This document shows, piece after piece, positions 1 through 6,864 of a stretch of 11,397 nt of DNA; position 1 is the stretch's first letter, and every line of letters begins with the position of its first letter. The position numbers were made by a program, and so were the translations under genes. The stretch lies in the NCBI GenBank assembly GCA_002403075.1, contig DHHB01000030.1, positions 1-11,397 of the forward strand. Direction: 5' to 3'. The notes under the pieces were generated by a model that was given only the letters and a program-made list of their open reading frames with translations, made no database searches and was not told the origin of the DNA. This stretch comes from a bacterium UBP1_UBA4783 (GTDB lineage: Bacteria; Krumholzibacteriota; Krumholzibacteriia; Krumholzibacteriales; Krumholzibacteriaceae).

Positions 1-398
1 TGAGAGCGCTGCCGCGGTCGTGATCACCCGAGAGGAGGATCTTGAGCTCGAACCCCCCGAGGCGCTTGCGAAGGCCCGCGAGCTCGGCGTTGAGCTCGTC
101 GAGCATCGCCGCGTCGCCGGAGCTCCCCTCCATCGCGGCGAGCTCGCGGAGCTGCCGGATGTCGTTGCCGAGTCGGCCCAGGGGATCGAGCTTGGCCTTC
201 TGCTCCTTGAGGCGCGAGACGAGATCCTCCGCGCGCTCGCGATCGTCCCAGAAGCCCGTCTTTCCCATCTCGGTCTCTATGCGGGAGACCTCGGCCGCCA
301 TTTTGTCGGGGTCAAAGGTATTCACGCAGCCCCGAAAGCTGCTGCTCCAGCGCGTCGAGCGCTTCCTCTATCTCCCGGCTCGTGAGCTTTTCGGCCAT
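1..398 (-). CDS. prfB: Peptide chain release factor 2 (RF2), N-terminal part, programmed +1 frameshift, cut by window edge
   Basis: RF2 recognises UGA and UAA stop codons on the ribosome and releases the finished protein. Translation starts at the ATG at 398-396. The zero frame reads 28 codons, ending REYL, and then meets an in-frame TGA at 314-312 within CTT TGA C. A +1 shift at CTT continues with DPDKMAAEV, and about 104 more codons are open to the window edge. The shifted frame shows the RF2 N-terminal helical domain (GFWDDRERAEDL) and ends in FELKILLSGDHDRGSAL, the start of the core domain just before the expected GGTEAQDW region. The catalytic GGQ and the SPF anticodon motif lie outside the window. 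The stop at codon 29 compares with codon 26 in E. coli. A strong ribosome site, AAGGAGAT, lies in the end of coaE, whose stop is 5 bases upstream. RF2 normally limits its own synthesis by terminating at this UGA. Identity is very sure; the frameshift is inferred from the conserved motif and position. Confidence 0.95.
311..317 (-). promoter_or_regulatory. RF2 programmed +1 frameshift site (CTTTGAC)
   Basis: The minus strand reads TAC CTT TGA C. This is the same slippery CTT, stop TGA and following C found in most bacterial prfB genes, at the expected place after an LR-x-YL sequence. A +1 slip on CTT restores the long RF2 reading frame. In E. coli an AGGGGG element pairing with 16S rRNA lies 3 bases upstream of CTT. 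Here the matching codons are CGT GAA, so no strong element is visible there. A GGGG run lies further upstream and a GTGA four bases from CTT could pair weakly. Confidence 0.9.
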
Positions 399-403
399 TA
401 CAT

Positions 404-1018
404 TTATCTCCTTGCGCCGCAGCCGGTTGCGAGAATCACTTCACGCAGCCTCCGCGCCTCGCGCCGGACGTCCGCGAGCGGGGCGCCGGTGTCGATCACG
501 GCGTCGGCCCGCTTCCAGTCGCGCTCGAGAGCGCGCTGGCGCTCCATGATCCGCCGCGCCTCGGCGCGCGATACGCCGTCGCGTTTCATGATGCGTTCGA
601 GGCGTTTTCCTGCGGGGGCGCGTGCCGCGACGGCGAAGTCTATTTCGAATTTGAATTTATACCGGAAAAGGAGCACCGCATCAAGGACAATATACCCCGC
701 CCGCCTCATCTCCCGCGCGACCGCCGCCTCGATGATCGCCCTGACGCGCGGGCTCACGATGCGGTTGAGAAGCTCGAGCGAGCGCCCGTCGGCGAATGCC
801 GCCCGGCGCAGCCGCTTCCTCGAGACGCGTCCCGAGGGCATGAGGATCCCGGGGCCGAACGCCGCCGCGAGCCGGCGGCGGACGGAGGGGTCCTCGAGCG
901 CCCCGTGCGCGAGCTCGTCGCAGTCTATGAGCGCCCCGCGGCGCCCCGCGATCGCGCGGGCGACGGTCGTCTTTCCCGAGGCGACGGGCCCCGTGACGCC
1001 GATGACGGGCTTTCTCAT
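404..1018 (-). CDS. coaE: Dephospho-CoA kinase
   Basis: This enzyme makes coenzyme A by ATP-dependent phosphorylation of the ribose 3'-hydroxyl of dephospho-CoA, the last step of the pathway, in the cytoplasm. The product is 204 residues, normal for the family. The P-loop GPVASGKT is at residues 10-17. DCDELAH follows at 32-38, the position of the conserved Asp in the substrate-binding segment. LLFRYKFKFEID stands where the family has its PLLFE segment. The lid region RIMKRDGVSRAEARRIM (about 142-158) and the C-terminal ADAVIDTG are typical. The ATG at 1018 overlaps the polA stop as ATGA and has GGAGG (1026-1030) at 7-base spacing, so the two genes are translationally coupled. A polA-coaE pair is seen in several bacterial groups. 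The patch around 640-662 is unusually AT-rich for this genome and may contain a promoter. Confidence 0.95.
   Translation of the reverse strand: MRKPVIGVTGPVASGKTTVARAIAGRRGALIDCDELAHGALEDPSVRRRLAAAFGPGILMPSGRVSRKRLRRAAFADGRSLELLNRIVSPRVRAIIEAAVAREMRRAGYIVLDAVLLFRYKFKFEIDFAVAARAPAGKRLERIMKRDGVSRAEARRIMERQRALERDWKRADAVIDTGAPLADVRREARRLREVILATGCGARR
406..413 (-). promoter_or_regulatory. Ribosome binding site of prfB
   Basis: AAGGAGAT lies 7 bases before the prfB ATG and includes the last bases of the coaE coding sequence and its TAA. It fixes the prfB start and suggests that translation is coupled to coaE. Confidence 0.8.
656..684 (-). promoter_or_regulatory. Possible internal sigma-70 promoter within coaE, ahead of prfB
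   Basis: TTGATG (684-679) and TATAAA (661-656) are separated by exactly 17 bases, with 4/6 and 5/6 matches to the consensus. They lie in an AT-rich island inside an otherwise GC-rich gene. A transcript would start near 649 and carry prfB after a leader of about 250 bases. The same bases encode the coaE residues LDAVLLFRYK, so amino-acid need alone may explain the composition. This is a pattern match only. Confidence 0.35.
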
Positions 1019-3741
1019 GGATGGGCCTCCAGCCAGTTCGCCCCCGCGCCCGTGTCGACCCGCACGGGGACGTCGAGGGCGATCGCCGATTCCATTTGCG
1101 ATCTCACGATCTCCTCGACCGCCGCGCGCTCCCCGGGGACGACGTCGAAGACGAGCTCGTCGTGCACCTGCAGTATCATGCGGCTCCCGAGCGAGCGCGA
1201 CGAGACGTCGGCGTCGATACCGATCATCGCGATCTTTATCATGTCGGCGGCCGTGCCCTGTATCGGCGTGTTGATCGCGATCCGCTCGGCGAAGCTCCGC
1301 GACGAGGCGTCCTCGCTCTTGATCTCGGGCAGCAGCCGCCGCCGCCCGAGGAGCGTTTCCGCGTAGCGGCGTTTGCGCGCCTCGGCGATCCCGCGCTCGA
1401 TGTACGACTTCACACCGGGGTATTTTTCGAAATACTCGTCGATGAATCGCTTCGCCTCGTCGAGCGAAATGCCGAGCTGCTTCGAGAGCCCGCGCGGCCC
1501 CATCCCGTAGATGACGCCGAAGTTGATCGTCTTGGCCCGGGCGCGCATCTCGGGGGTCACCTTCGCTTCGGGGACGTCGTGGATGCGCGCCGCCGTGCGC
1601 GCGTGGATGTCCCCGCCCTCGCGGAAGGTCTCGACGAACCCCGCATCCCCCGAGAGGTGCGCCATGATGCGGAGCTCTATCTGCGAGTAGTCGGCGTCGA
1701 AGAGGATGTTCCCCTCGCGCGGCACGAACGCCGCGCGGATCATCCGCCCGAGCTCGGTGCGGATCGGAATGTTCTGCAGGTTGGGATCGCTCGAGGAGAG
1801 CCTCCCCGTCGCCGTCACCGTCTGGTTGAAGGAGGTGTGAATGCGGCCCGTCGCGGGGTTCACGAGGCGCGGCAGGGCGTCGATGTAGGTGCTCTTGAGC
1901 TTCGAGAGCTGCCGGTGCTCGAGGACGAGCCCCGCTATGGGGTGGCTCGGCGCGAGCTCGACCAGGACGTCCTCGTCGGTCGAGAAGCCGGTCTTCGTGC
2001 GCCGCTGCGTGCGGAGCCGCAGCTTCTCGAAGAGGATCTTCTGGAGCTGGCGGCTCGAGTTGATGTTGAACTCCTCCCCCGCCGACTCGTATATCCGCGC
2101 CGTGAGGCCGTCGAGATCCTTCGCGAGGCGCCCGGAGAGCGCCCCGAGCGCCGCGGCGTCGATCGCGACCCCCTCGCGCTCCATCCGCGCGAGCACGAGG
2201 CACAGCGGCATCTCGATCTCTCCGAAGAGCCGCTCGAAGCCGAGGGACGAGAGGTTCGGCCCGAAGATCCGCCGCAGGCGCATCGTGTAGTCGGCGTCCT
2301 CGCACGAGTACTCGGTGAGACGCGCGACCGGCACGGCGCGGATGTCCTTGGCGCGGTCCTTCGGCGGGAAGAGCTCGTTGTAGGCGATCTTGCGGTGGCG
2401 GGCGAACTCGAGCGAGAGGTTGTCGAGCGAGTGCGACCGGCGCTCGGGGTCGAGCACGTAGGAGGCGATCATCGTGTCGAACGAAACGCCGCGCACCGTG
2501 AAGCCGTGCCGCTCGAGGACGAGGAGGTCGTATTTGACGTTGTGCCCGATCTTCGCTATGCGCCCGTCGGCGAAGACCGTGCCGAGCGCCTCGCGAACGC
2601 GCGAGAGCGGCGCGCCGGGGACGCCGGCCGATTCCTCGAGGAGGCTCGCGGGAGCGGCGGGCTTCCCGGCCGCTATGGGAACGTACCACGCCTTCCCGGG
2701 CTCCGCGCAGAACGATATGCCGACGAGCTCGGCCGCCATCGGATCGACGGAGGTCGTCTCGACGTCGAAGACGATCTCGGGCGCCTCGCCGAGCGTCCGC
2801 GCCAGCGCCTCGAGACCGTCCGCGTCGACCGTCTCGTAGCTTCGCTCCTTTTCCTTTCCCGACGTCGTCCCGAGGGAGAGCTCCTTGAGGAGCTGGTGGA
2901 ACTCGAGACGAAGGAGAAGGTCCGTGAGCCGCTCCTCGTCGCGCGGCCCCGGCGCGAGACCGCCGAGCGGGACGTCGACCGGGGTGTCGCGGAGGGTGAC
3001 GAGATCGCGAGAGAGAAGGGCGCTCTCGCGCCCCGCGCGTATCTTCTCGCGAAGGCTCTCGGGATTCACCTCATCGATCCGCTCGAGGACGGCGTCGAGC
3101 GAGCCGAACTCGGCGAGGAGCTTCACGGCCGTCTTCTCGCCGATCCCCTTGATGCCGGGGATATTGTCGGAGGCGTCTCCCATGAGGGCGAGGAGATCGA
3201 CGACCTGCCGCGGCTCTATCCCCCACCTCTCGCGGCAGTACTCGGGCCCGACCTCCTCCTCGAGACCCGTTCCCTTCTCGGGGCGGATGATCTTGATGCG
3301 GTCGGAGAGGAGCTGCAGAAAATCCTTGTCGCCCGTCACTATCACGGCCTCCCCGCCCGCCGCGGCCGCGCGGCGCGCGAGGGTGGCGATGAGGTCGTCC
3401 GCCTCGACGCCGGGCTGCATGATCTTCGCGACGCCGAGCGCCTCGACGATCTCGAAGATCCACGGGAGCTGGCTCACCATGTCGTCCGGCATCTCGGCGC
3501 GCGTCGCCTTGTAGTCCTCGAACTCGCGGTGGCGATCCGTCTCCTCGCCGCTGTCGAAGACGACGGCGAGGCGGCCCGGGGAATATTTTTTGAGAAGGAG
3601 AAGGAGCATCCGGGCGAACCCGAACGCCGCGCTCGTGTTCTCGCCCCGCGAGTTCACGAGCGGGGAGCGGATGAGCGCGAAGTGCGCGCGGTAGGCGAGC
3701 GCGTGCCCGTCGACGATGAAGAGGCTGTCCTTCGGATTCAT
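1015..3741 (-). CDS. polA: DNA polymerase I, with 5'-3' exonuclease and proofreading domains
   Basis: This enzyme fills gaps, removes RNA primers and repairs DNA. The 908 residues contain all three domains. The 5'-3' exonuclease (about 1-290) has metal-ligand positions D11, D63, D115/D116 and D138/D140, and a helix-hairpin segment GIKGIGEKTA. The 3'-5' exonuclease (about 305-510) keeps all motifs: D326-x-E328, N401..D405 and Y478-x3-D482. It is therefore predicted to be active, unlike the decayed domain of Thermus or Bacillus enzymes. The polymerase domain has motif A DYSQIEL (D684), the O-helix with R733, K737, F741 and Y745, and motif C with H860, D861 and E862. F741 matches E. coli F762, which favours discrimination against dideoxynucleotides. 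The ATG at 3741 lies 6 bases after the nadD stop, with only a weak AAGG ribosome site, so translation may depend on coupling. The gene ends in ATGA shared with coaE. Confidence 0.98.
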   Translation of the reverse strand: MNPKDSLFIVDGHALAYRAHFALIRSPLVNSRGENTSAAFGFARMLLLLLKKYSPGRLAVVFDSGEETDRHREFEDYKATRAEMPDDMVSQLPWIFEIVEALGVAKIMQPGVEADDLIATLARRAAAAGGEAVIVTGDKDFLQLLSDRIKIIRPEKGTGLEEEVGPEYCRERWGIEPRQVVDLLALMGDASDNIPGIKGIGEKTAVKLLAEFGSLDAVLERIDEVNPESLREKIRAGRESALLSRDLVTLRDTPVDVPLGGLAPGPRDEERLTDLLLRLEFHQLLKELSLGTTSGKEKERSYETVDADGLEALARTLGEAPEIVFDVETTSVDPMAAELVGISFCAEPGKAWYVPIAAGKPAAPASLLEESAGVPGAPLSRVREALGTVFADGRIAKIGHNVKYDLLVLERHGFTVRGVSFDTMIASYVLDPERRSHSLDNLSLEFARHRKIAYNELFPPKDRAKDIRAVPVARLTEYSCEDADYTMRLRRIFGPNLSSLGFERLFGEIEMPLCLVLARMEREGVAIDAAALGALSGRLAKDLDGLTARIYESAGEEFNINSSRQLQKILFEKLRLRTQRRTKTGFSTDEDVLVELAPSHPIAGLVLEHRQLSKLKSTYIDALPRLVNPATGRIHTSFNQTVTATGRLSSSDPNLQNIPIRTELGRMIRAAFVPREGNILFDADYSQIELRIMAHLSGDAGFVETFREGGDIHARTAARIHDVPEAKVTPEMRARAKTINFGVIYGMGPRGLSKQLGISLDEAKRFIDEYFEKYPGVKSYIERGIAEARKRRYAETLLGRRRLLPEIKSEDASSRSFAERIAINTPIQGTAADMIKIAMIGIDADVSSRSLGSRMILQVHDELVFDVVPGERAAVEEIVRSQMESAIALDVPVRVDTGAGANWLEAHP
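1026..1030 (-). promoter_or_regulatory. Ribosome binding site of coaE inside polA
   Basis: GGAGG is embedded in the last polA codons, 7 bases before the coaE ATG. It supports the overlapping ATGA start. Confidence 0.75.
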
Positions 3742-3747
3742 GGCGCC

Positions 3748-4344
3748 TTACGGGCGGTAGAGGCCGTGCGACTCGACGTACCGCTCGACCGCTTCGGGAA
3801 CGAGGTACCGGATCGATTTCCCCTCGGCGACGAGCCGCCGGATCGCGCTCGAGGAGATCGAGTTCATCCCCGCCGTCATGCAGATCACGGCCGCCTCCGG
3901 GGGAAGCGGCGGCAGCCGGTCGTATCCGGGGCGCATGAGCGCGAGGATCGTGGCGCGCGCGAATATCTCCCCGGGGTTCCGCCAGCCCTGCATCTCGACG
4001 AGGCTGTCGCTTCCGACGAGAAGGTGTATCTGCTCTCTGCCGTACCCCCGCCCGGCGAAGGCCGCGACCGTTTGATAGGTGAACGAGACCTCGGGCGCGG
4101 ATTCGGCGAGGCTCAGCGTGAAGCGCGGGTTCCCCGCGATCGCGAGCCGCACCATCTCGGCGCGCGCGTCGAAGTCCGCGAGATCGCCGGGGCGCTTGTG
4201 GGGAGGCGAGGCCGTCGGCATGAAATACACGCGCTCGAGGCAGGCCGTGTTGATCGCGGCCTCGGCGAGTATGAGGTGTCCCGTGTGGATCGGATCGAAC
4301 GAGCCGCCGTAGAGGCCGATCCTCTCAGCGCGAGCCTCCGCCAT
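3748..4344 (-). CDS. nadD: Nicotinate-nucleotide adenylyltransferase
   Basis: This enzyme transfers AMP from ATP to nicotinate mononucleotide, giving deamido-NAD, in cytoplasmic NAD synthesis. The product is 198 residues, close to the usual length. The nucleotidyltransferase signature GGSFDPIHTGH is at 13-23. MPTASPPHK (42-50) is the typical substrate-binding segment, GSDSLVEMQGWRNP (111-124) matches the family's GxDxL-x-W region, and the ATP-binding ISSSAIR is at 163-169. The ATG at 4344 is chosen because GGAGGAG lies 9 bases upstream (4354-4360). This start makes the gene overlap bamD by 20 bases. The next gene, polA, follows after 6 bases, so nadD sits mid-operon and shows no promoter of its own. 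Confidence 0.96.
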   Translation of the reverse strand: MAEARAERIGLYGGSFDPIHTGHLILAEAAINTACLERVYFMPTASPPHKRPGDLADFDARAEMVRLAIAGNPRFTLSLAESAPEVSFTYQTVAAFAGRGYGREQIHLLVGSDSLVEMQGWRNPGEIFARATILALMRPGYDRLPPLPPEAAVICMTAGMNSISSSAIRRLVAEGKSIRYLVPEAVERYVESHGLYRP

Positions 4345-5161
4345 CCGCCTTCGCTCCTCCCGCGCGCGCCTCGGCGGGCGCGAGCCGCGAGCGGGCCTGC
4401 GCGCGCTCCGGCACGTCGCCCTGCGCCGCGACGACCGCCCGGTAATCCTCCGCGGCCCCGGCGGCGTCCCCGTTCTTCTCGCGTATGAACCCGCGGTAGT
4501 AGCGGCACCGCGCGGCCCACGCCGTCTCGGGGTAGGCGTCGATCACCTTGTCGAGATAGATGAGCGCCGCGTCGTACGCCTTGCGCGAGAAGTAGAGACG
4601 GGCGTTCAGAAACTCCTTTTCCGCGAGCCGGTCGTGGACCTCGCGAAGGGTCGTGCGCGCCTCGGGAACGCGGTCGCTCGTCGGAAAGATCTCGAGGAAA
4701 CGTTTCAGGCGCGTGAGCGCCTCGTACGTCTTCGTCTGGTCCCGCTGGATGCGCGGGGCCTGCCGGAGCGCGCACACCGCCTCGAGGTAGTAGGAATCGT
4801 CCACGTACTGGCTGTAGCCGAACTCGGTTATGAGGATGCGGTATTCGACCTCGGCGAGAGGGTACTGCTTGTCGAGGCGGTACGACTCGGCGAGGCGGAA
4901 CTGCGCGTAGTCGCTCCGGTCGTCCCCGGCGAAGGTGGCGAGGAAGTCCTTGTACTCGACGGCGGCGTCGCCGTATTTGCCGCGCGCGTAGAGGTTGTCC
5001 GCGAGCGCGATCTTTTCTCCCGCGACGTTGATCCGCTTCGGCTTGTACGGCCCGCCGCAGGACGGGGCGAGGAGAGCCGCAGCGACGACGGCCGCGGCGA
5101 GCGCCGTCCTCGCGGCGATGAGCGCCCTAGCGGCGTCTCGTCGATGTGTCGAGTTTTTCAA
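4325..5161 (-). CDS. bamD: Outer-membrane assembly lipoprotein BamD
   Basis: BamD is the essential periplasmic lipoprotein partner of BamA in inserting beta-barrel proteins into the outer membrane. The product is 278 residues, a little longer than E. coli BamD (about 245). It has a basic N-terminus, a hydrophobic signal segment (about 18-33) and a likely lipidated C35 in LAPSC. The lipobox is imperfect, with Pro at -2. TPR repeats run from about 47 to 248. ARLYFSRKAYDAALIYLDKVIDAYP (about 187-211) closely resembles the BamD consensus for a residue pattern of fY-x-kr-x-y-x-AAi followed by viDxYP. The tail from about 250 is Ala/Gly/Arg-rich and also encodes the nadD ribosome site. Translation starts at TTG (5161-5159), the only start codon before the signal segment. 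AAAGGAG lies 4 bases upstream, giving a 35-base overlap with the preceding gene. The family call is confident; the exact lipid site is less so. Confidence 0.88.
   Translation of the reverse strand: MKNSTHRRDAARALIAARTALAAAVVAAALLAPSCGGPYKPKRINVAGEKIALADNLYARGKYGDAAVEYKDFLATFAGDDRSDYAQFRLAESYRLDKQYPLAEVEYRILITEFGYSQYVDDSYYLEAVCALRQAPRIQRDQTKTYEALTRLKRFLEIFPTSDRVPEARTTLREVHDRLAEKEFLNARLYFSRKAYDAALIYLDKVIDAYPETAWAARCRYYRGFIREKNGDAAGAAEDYRAVVAAQGDVPERAQARSRLAPAEARAGGAKADGGGSR
4354..4360 (-). promoter_or_regulatory. Ribosome binding site of nadD inside bamD
   Basis: GGAGGAG lies 9 bases before the nadD ATG. It is read in bamD as Gly-Gly and the first base of an Ala codon. It decides the nadD start within the overlap. 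Confidence 0.75.
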
Positions 5162-6101
5162 TTCGCTCCTTTGCCTTGTCCACGAGCCGCCCGCCGGTGC
5201 CGGCGTCCACGACGGCGCGGTAGTATCGCACGGCGCTCCGCGTGTCTCCGCGGTTCTCGCAGATCTCGCCGAGCAGCATGTTGCTTCTATCCTTCACGAT
5301 CGGGCTCGCCGCCGACGCGGCGAGATCGACGAGCATCGATTCGGCCTCGGCGACGCCTCCCGAGGCGGCGCGCTCCTCGGCGTCGCGCAGGAGCAGGGTC
5401 TCGAGCTCCCAGACCGCGTCCGAGGCGAGGCGGCTCCGCGGGTAGCGCTGCTGAAACGAGAGGTACACCGCGATCGCCCGCGCGCTCGCGCCGCTTCGCT
5501 GGTACGCGGAGGCGAGCTCGATGAGCGCCTCGGCGGCCCGCGGGTCCTTGGGCTCGTCCTTCACGAACCGCTCGAGGTACGTGATCGCCGTCGCGTAGTC
5601 CCGGCGCTCGAGAAAGATCTCGCCCGCCGTGAAGTTCTGCTTCCCGAAATCGATCCCCGGCCGGTACGCGGCGGCGAGGCTCATGAGCCGTTTACCGCGC
5701 GCGAGGTCGCCTCCCGCGATCGACTCCATCGCTTCGCCCTTGAGAAACTCCGCGACCGCCCCGGCGCGCGACGGCTCCGCCGCGACGCACTCGTCGAAGG
5801 CGCTCTGCGCGTCCGCCTCGCTCCCCGACCGCAACCACGCCTTGCCGGCGAGGAAGAGGAGATCGGGCGTCTTCTCCCCCTCCTTCTTGAGGTGGAGCCG
5901 GATGACGGCGACCGCGTCCCGGTAGTTCCCCGCCTCGTACTCGCGCTCGGCCCGCTCGAACGCGGAATCCCCGCCGCACGAGGCGATCGCGAGGGCGAGG
6001 AAAAGGGCCGCGGCCGCGCGAAGCCCCGTTCCGCGCGGGGCGCGACATGCGCCCCGGCGACGCGCGCGAGATCCCGGCCGTTCGGCGATTTCGCTAGTCA
6101 T
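5127..6101 (-). CDS. TPR-repeat lipoprotein, probable envelope scaffold
   Basis: I do not recognise a named family beyond TPR. The 324-residue product has a long basic N-terminus (RARRR near 12-16), a hydrophobic stretch at about 29-40 and a good lipobox IASC with Cys42, so it should be a lipid-anchored periplasmic protein. The mature part consists of helical repeats of TPR type: FERAEREYEAGNYRDAV (48-64), a clear one at AAEALIELASAYQRSGASARAIAVY (about 189-213) and another at LLGEICENRGDTRSAVRYYRAV (about 276-297). The repeat style is close to BamD and to YbgF/CpoB, and the gene overlaps bamD by 35 bases. A partner role in outer-membrane assembly or envelope maintenance is my inference. The ATG at 6101 overlaps the previous stop (ATGACTAG), and no alternative start precedes the signal segment. 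The ribosome site is weak, which again suggests coupling. Confidence 0.82.
   Translation of the reverse strand: MTSEIAERPGSRARRRGACRAPRGTGLRAAAALFLALAIASCGGDSAFERAEREYEAGNYRDAVAVIRLHLKKEGEKTPDLLFLAGKAWLRSGSEADAQSAFDECVAAEPSRAGAVAEFLKGEAMESIAGGDLARGKRLMSLAAAYRPGIDFGKQNFTAGEIFLERRDYATAITYLERFVKDEPKDPRAAEALIELASAYQRSGASARAIAVYLSFQQRYPRSRLASDAVWELETLLLRDAEERAASGGVAEAESMLVDLAASAASPIVKDRSNMLLGEICENRGDTRSAVRYYRAVVDAGTGGRLVDKAKERIEKLDTSTRRR
5166..5172 (-). promoter_or_regulatory. Ribosome binding site of bamD, supporting a TTG start
   Basis: AAAGGAG lies within the last codons of the upstream TPR gene, 4 bases before the TTG. No ATG or GTG lies in frame before the signal peptide, so this site decides the start. 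Confidence 0.7.
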
Positions 6102-6786
6102 TGCCGCTCTGGTTCGAGAAGAAGAGGAACACGAGCCCCACGACGATACCGGCGACGATGACCGGCTCGACGACTCGCGACATCTTGAACTCGTTGCGCA
6201 CGGGCCGCGTGAACTCGTACTGCTTCTCCTCGACCGACGAGAGGAGCGAGTACGGAATGACGTCGCCGTACCGGCCGCTCCCCTCCCGAATCCAGATCAC
6301 TTCTCCCGTGCGGCGGTCGACGAGCTGGGCGGTGACGTCGGCGCGCGCCTCGCGCACGACCTCCTTCGTCCCGAACCAGTACCGCCGGGAGATCCTCGGA
6401 TACGCCATCGAAAGACGGATCACCTGATATGAGAGGGCGAACGCCCCCGTGTCGACCGGGGATTCCTGCGCCTTCGCCTCGACGCCCGTTCTGAAGCCGG
6501 CCGCGCGGAGCTGCTCGATGAAGGCGTTCTCGAGGAGAAAATCCGCGTCCCCCACGCCCTTCGCCTTCGCGAGCCGCACGACGCTCCCGGACGGCGCCGT
6601 TTGGATCGCCGCGACGAGGCCGCGGGCCGCCTCCTCGGATACCCCGGCGAGGACGTCGAAGTTCGACGGGACGGGTTTTGGTTTCGAGGCCGCGAGGGCC
6701 GGAGCCGCCTCGAACGCGGCGAACGCGCAGAGCAGCGCGAGCGAGATTATCTTGGCGAACGGTTTCCCGGGTGAAAACAAAAACAA
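6094..6786 (-). CDS. Exported protein of unknown function with C-terminal membrane anchor
   Basis: No confident family. The 230-residue product starts with a Sec-type signal peptide, with probable cleavage after PALA (residues 29-32). The middle holds a globular alpha/beta domain. VVRLAKAKGVGDADFLLENAFIEQLRAAGF looks like the strand-helix opening of CsgG/LpoB/FlgT-like envelope domains, and ADVTAQLVDRRTGEVIW looks like their later strands, which commonly read as a conserved 'lvd..tGeivw' pattern. This resemblance is by eye only. A single hydrophobic helix, VVEPVIVAGIVVGLVFLFF, lies near the C-terminus with a short polar tail. The start is chosen at TTG (6786-6784), 7 bases after GGAGG. The GTG at 6792 is in frame but only one base from GGAGG, so it is unlikely. 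The gene is first in the downstream cluster and overlaps the TPR lipoprotein by 8 bases, which suggests an envelope role with it and BamD. Confidence 0.78.
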   Translation of the reverse strand: MFLFSPGKPFAKIISLALLCAFAAFEAAPALAASKPKPVPSNFDVLAGVSEEAARGLVAAIQTAPSGSVVRLAKAKGVGDADFLLENAFIEQLRAAGFRTGVEAKAQESPVDTGAFALSYQVIRLSMAYPRISRRYWFGTKEVVREARADVTAQLVDRRTGEVIWIREGSGRYGDVIPYSLLSSVEEKQYEFTRPVRNEFKMSRVVEPVIVAGIVVGLVFLFFSNQSGND

Positions 6787-6793
6787 GAGCACA

Positions 6794-6798
6794 CCTCC
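6794..6798 (-). promoter_or_regulatory. Ribosome binding site of the first gene of the envelope cluster
   Basis: GGAGG lies 7 bases upstream of the TTG at 6786 and 1 base upstream of an in-frame GTG at 6792. Spacing favours the TTG start. Confidence 0.65.
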
Positions 6799-6864
6799 GC
6801 GCCGTGCGACCCGTCGAAAGCCCGGTGACCGCGGCAGATTCGACGATAGCCCTTAACCCTAATA

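Noticed and set aside
312..314. The in-frame TGA in prfB as a sequencing error or pseudogene
   Set aside because: It lies exactly in the conserved CTT TGA C frameshift context at about codon 29, and the +1 frame continues as normal RF2.
1423..1438. A perfect inverted repeat GTATTT-TTCG-AAATAC inside polA
   Set aside because: It is short, AT-paired and weak. It encodes the conserved EYFEKYP segment of the polymerase, so chance from coding is enough to explain it.
404..2689. A 761-codon minus-strand frame that would join coaE to a long N-terminal extension
   Set aside because: The extension is polA read in the wrong frame (Arg/Ala-rich). The P-loop protein begins at the ATG at 1018 with its own GGAGG.
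3588..3594. A run of six A residues (minus strand) in polA as a slippage site
   Set aside because: It encodes the two Lys of LLKKYSPG in the correct frame. There is no downstream structure or alternative frame that suggests regulated slippage.
1021..4488. An open frame of over 1,100 codons on the plus strand, antisense to polA, nadD and bamD
   Set aside because: It runs across three well-supported minus-strand genes and is rich in Arg, Glu, Asp and Val with no recognisable domain. Long antisense frames are expected in GC-rich codon use.
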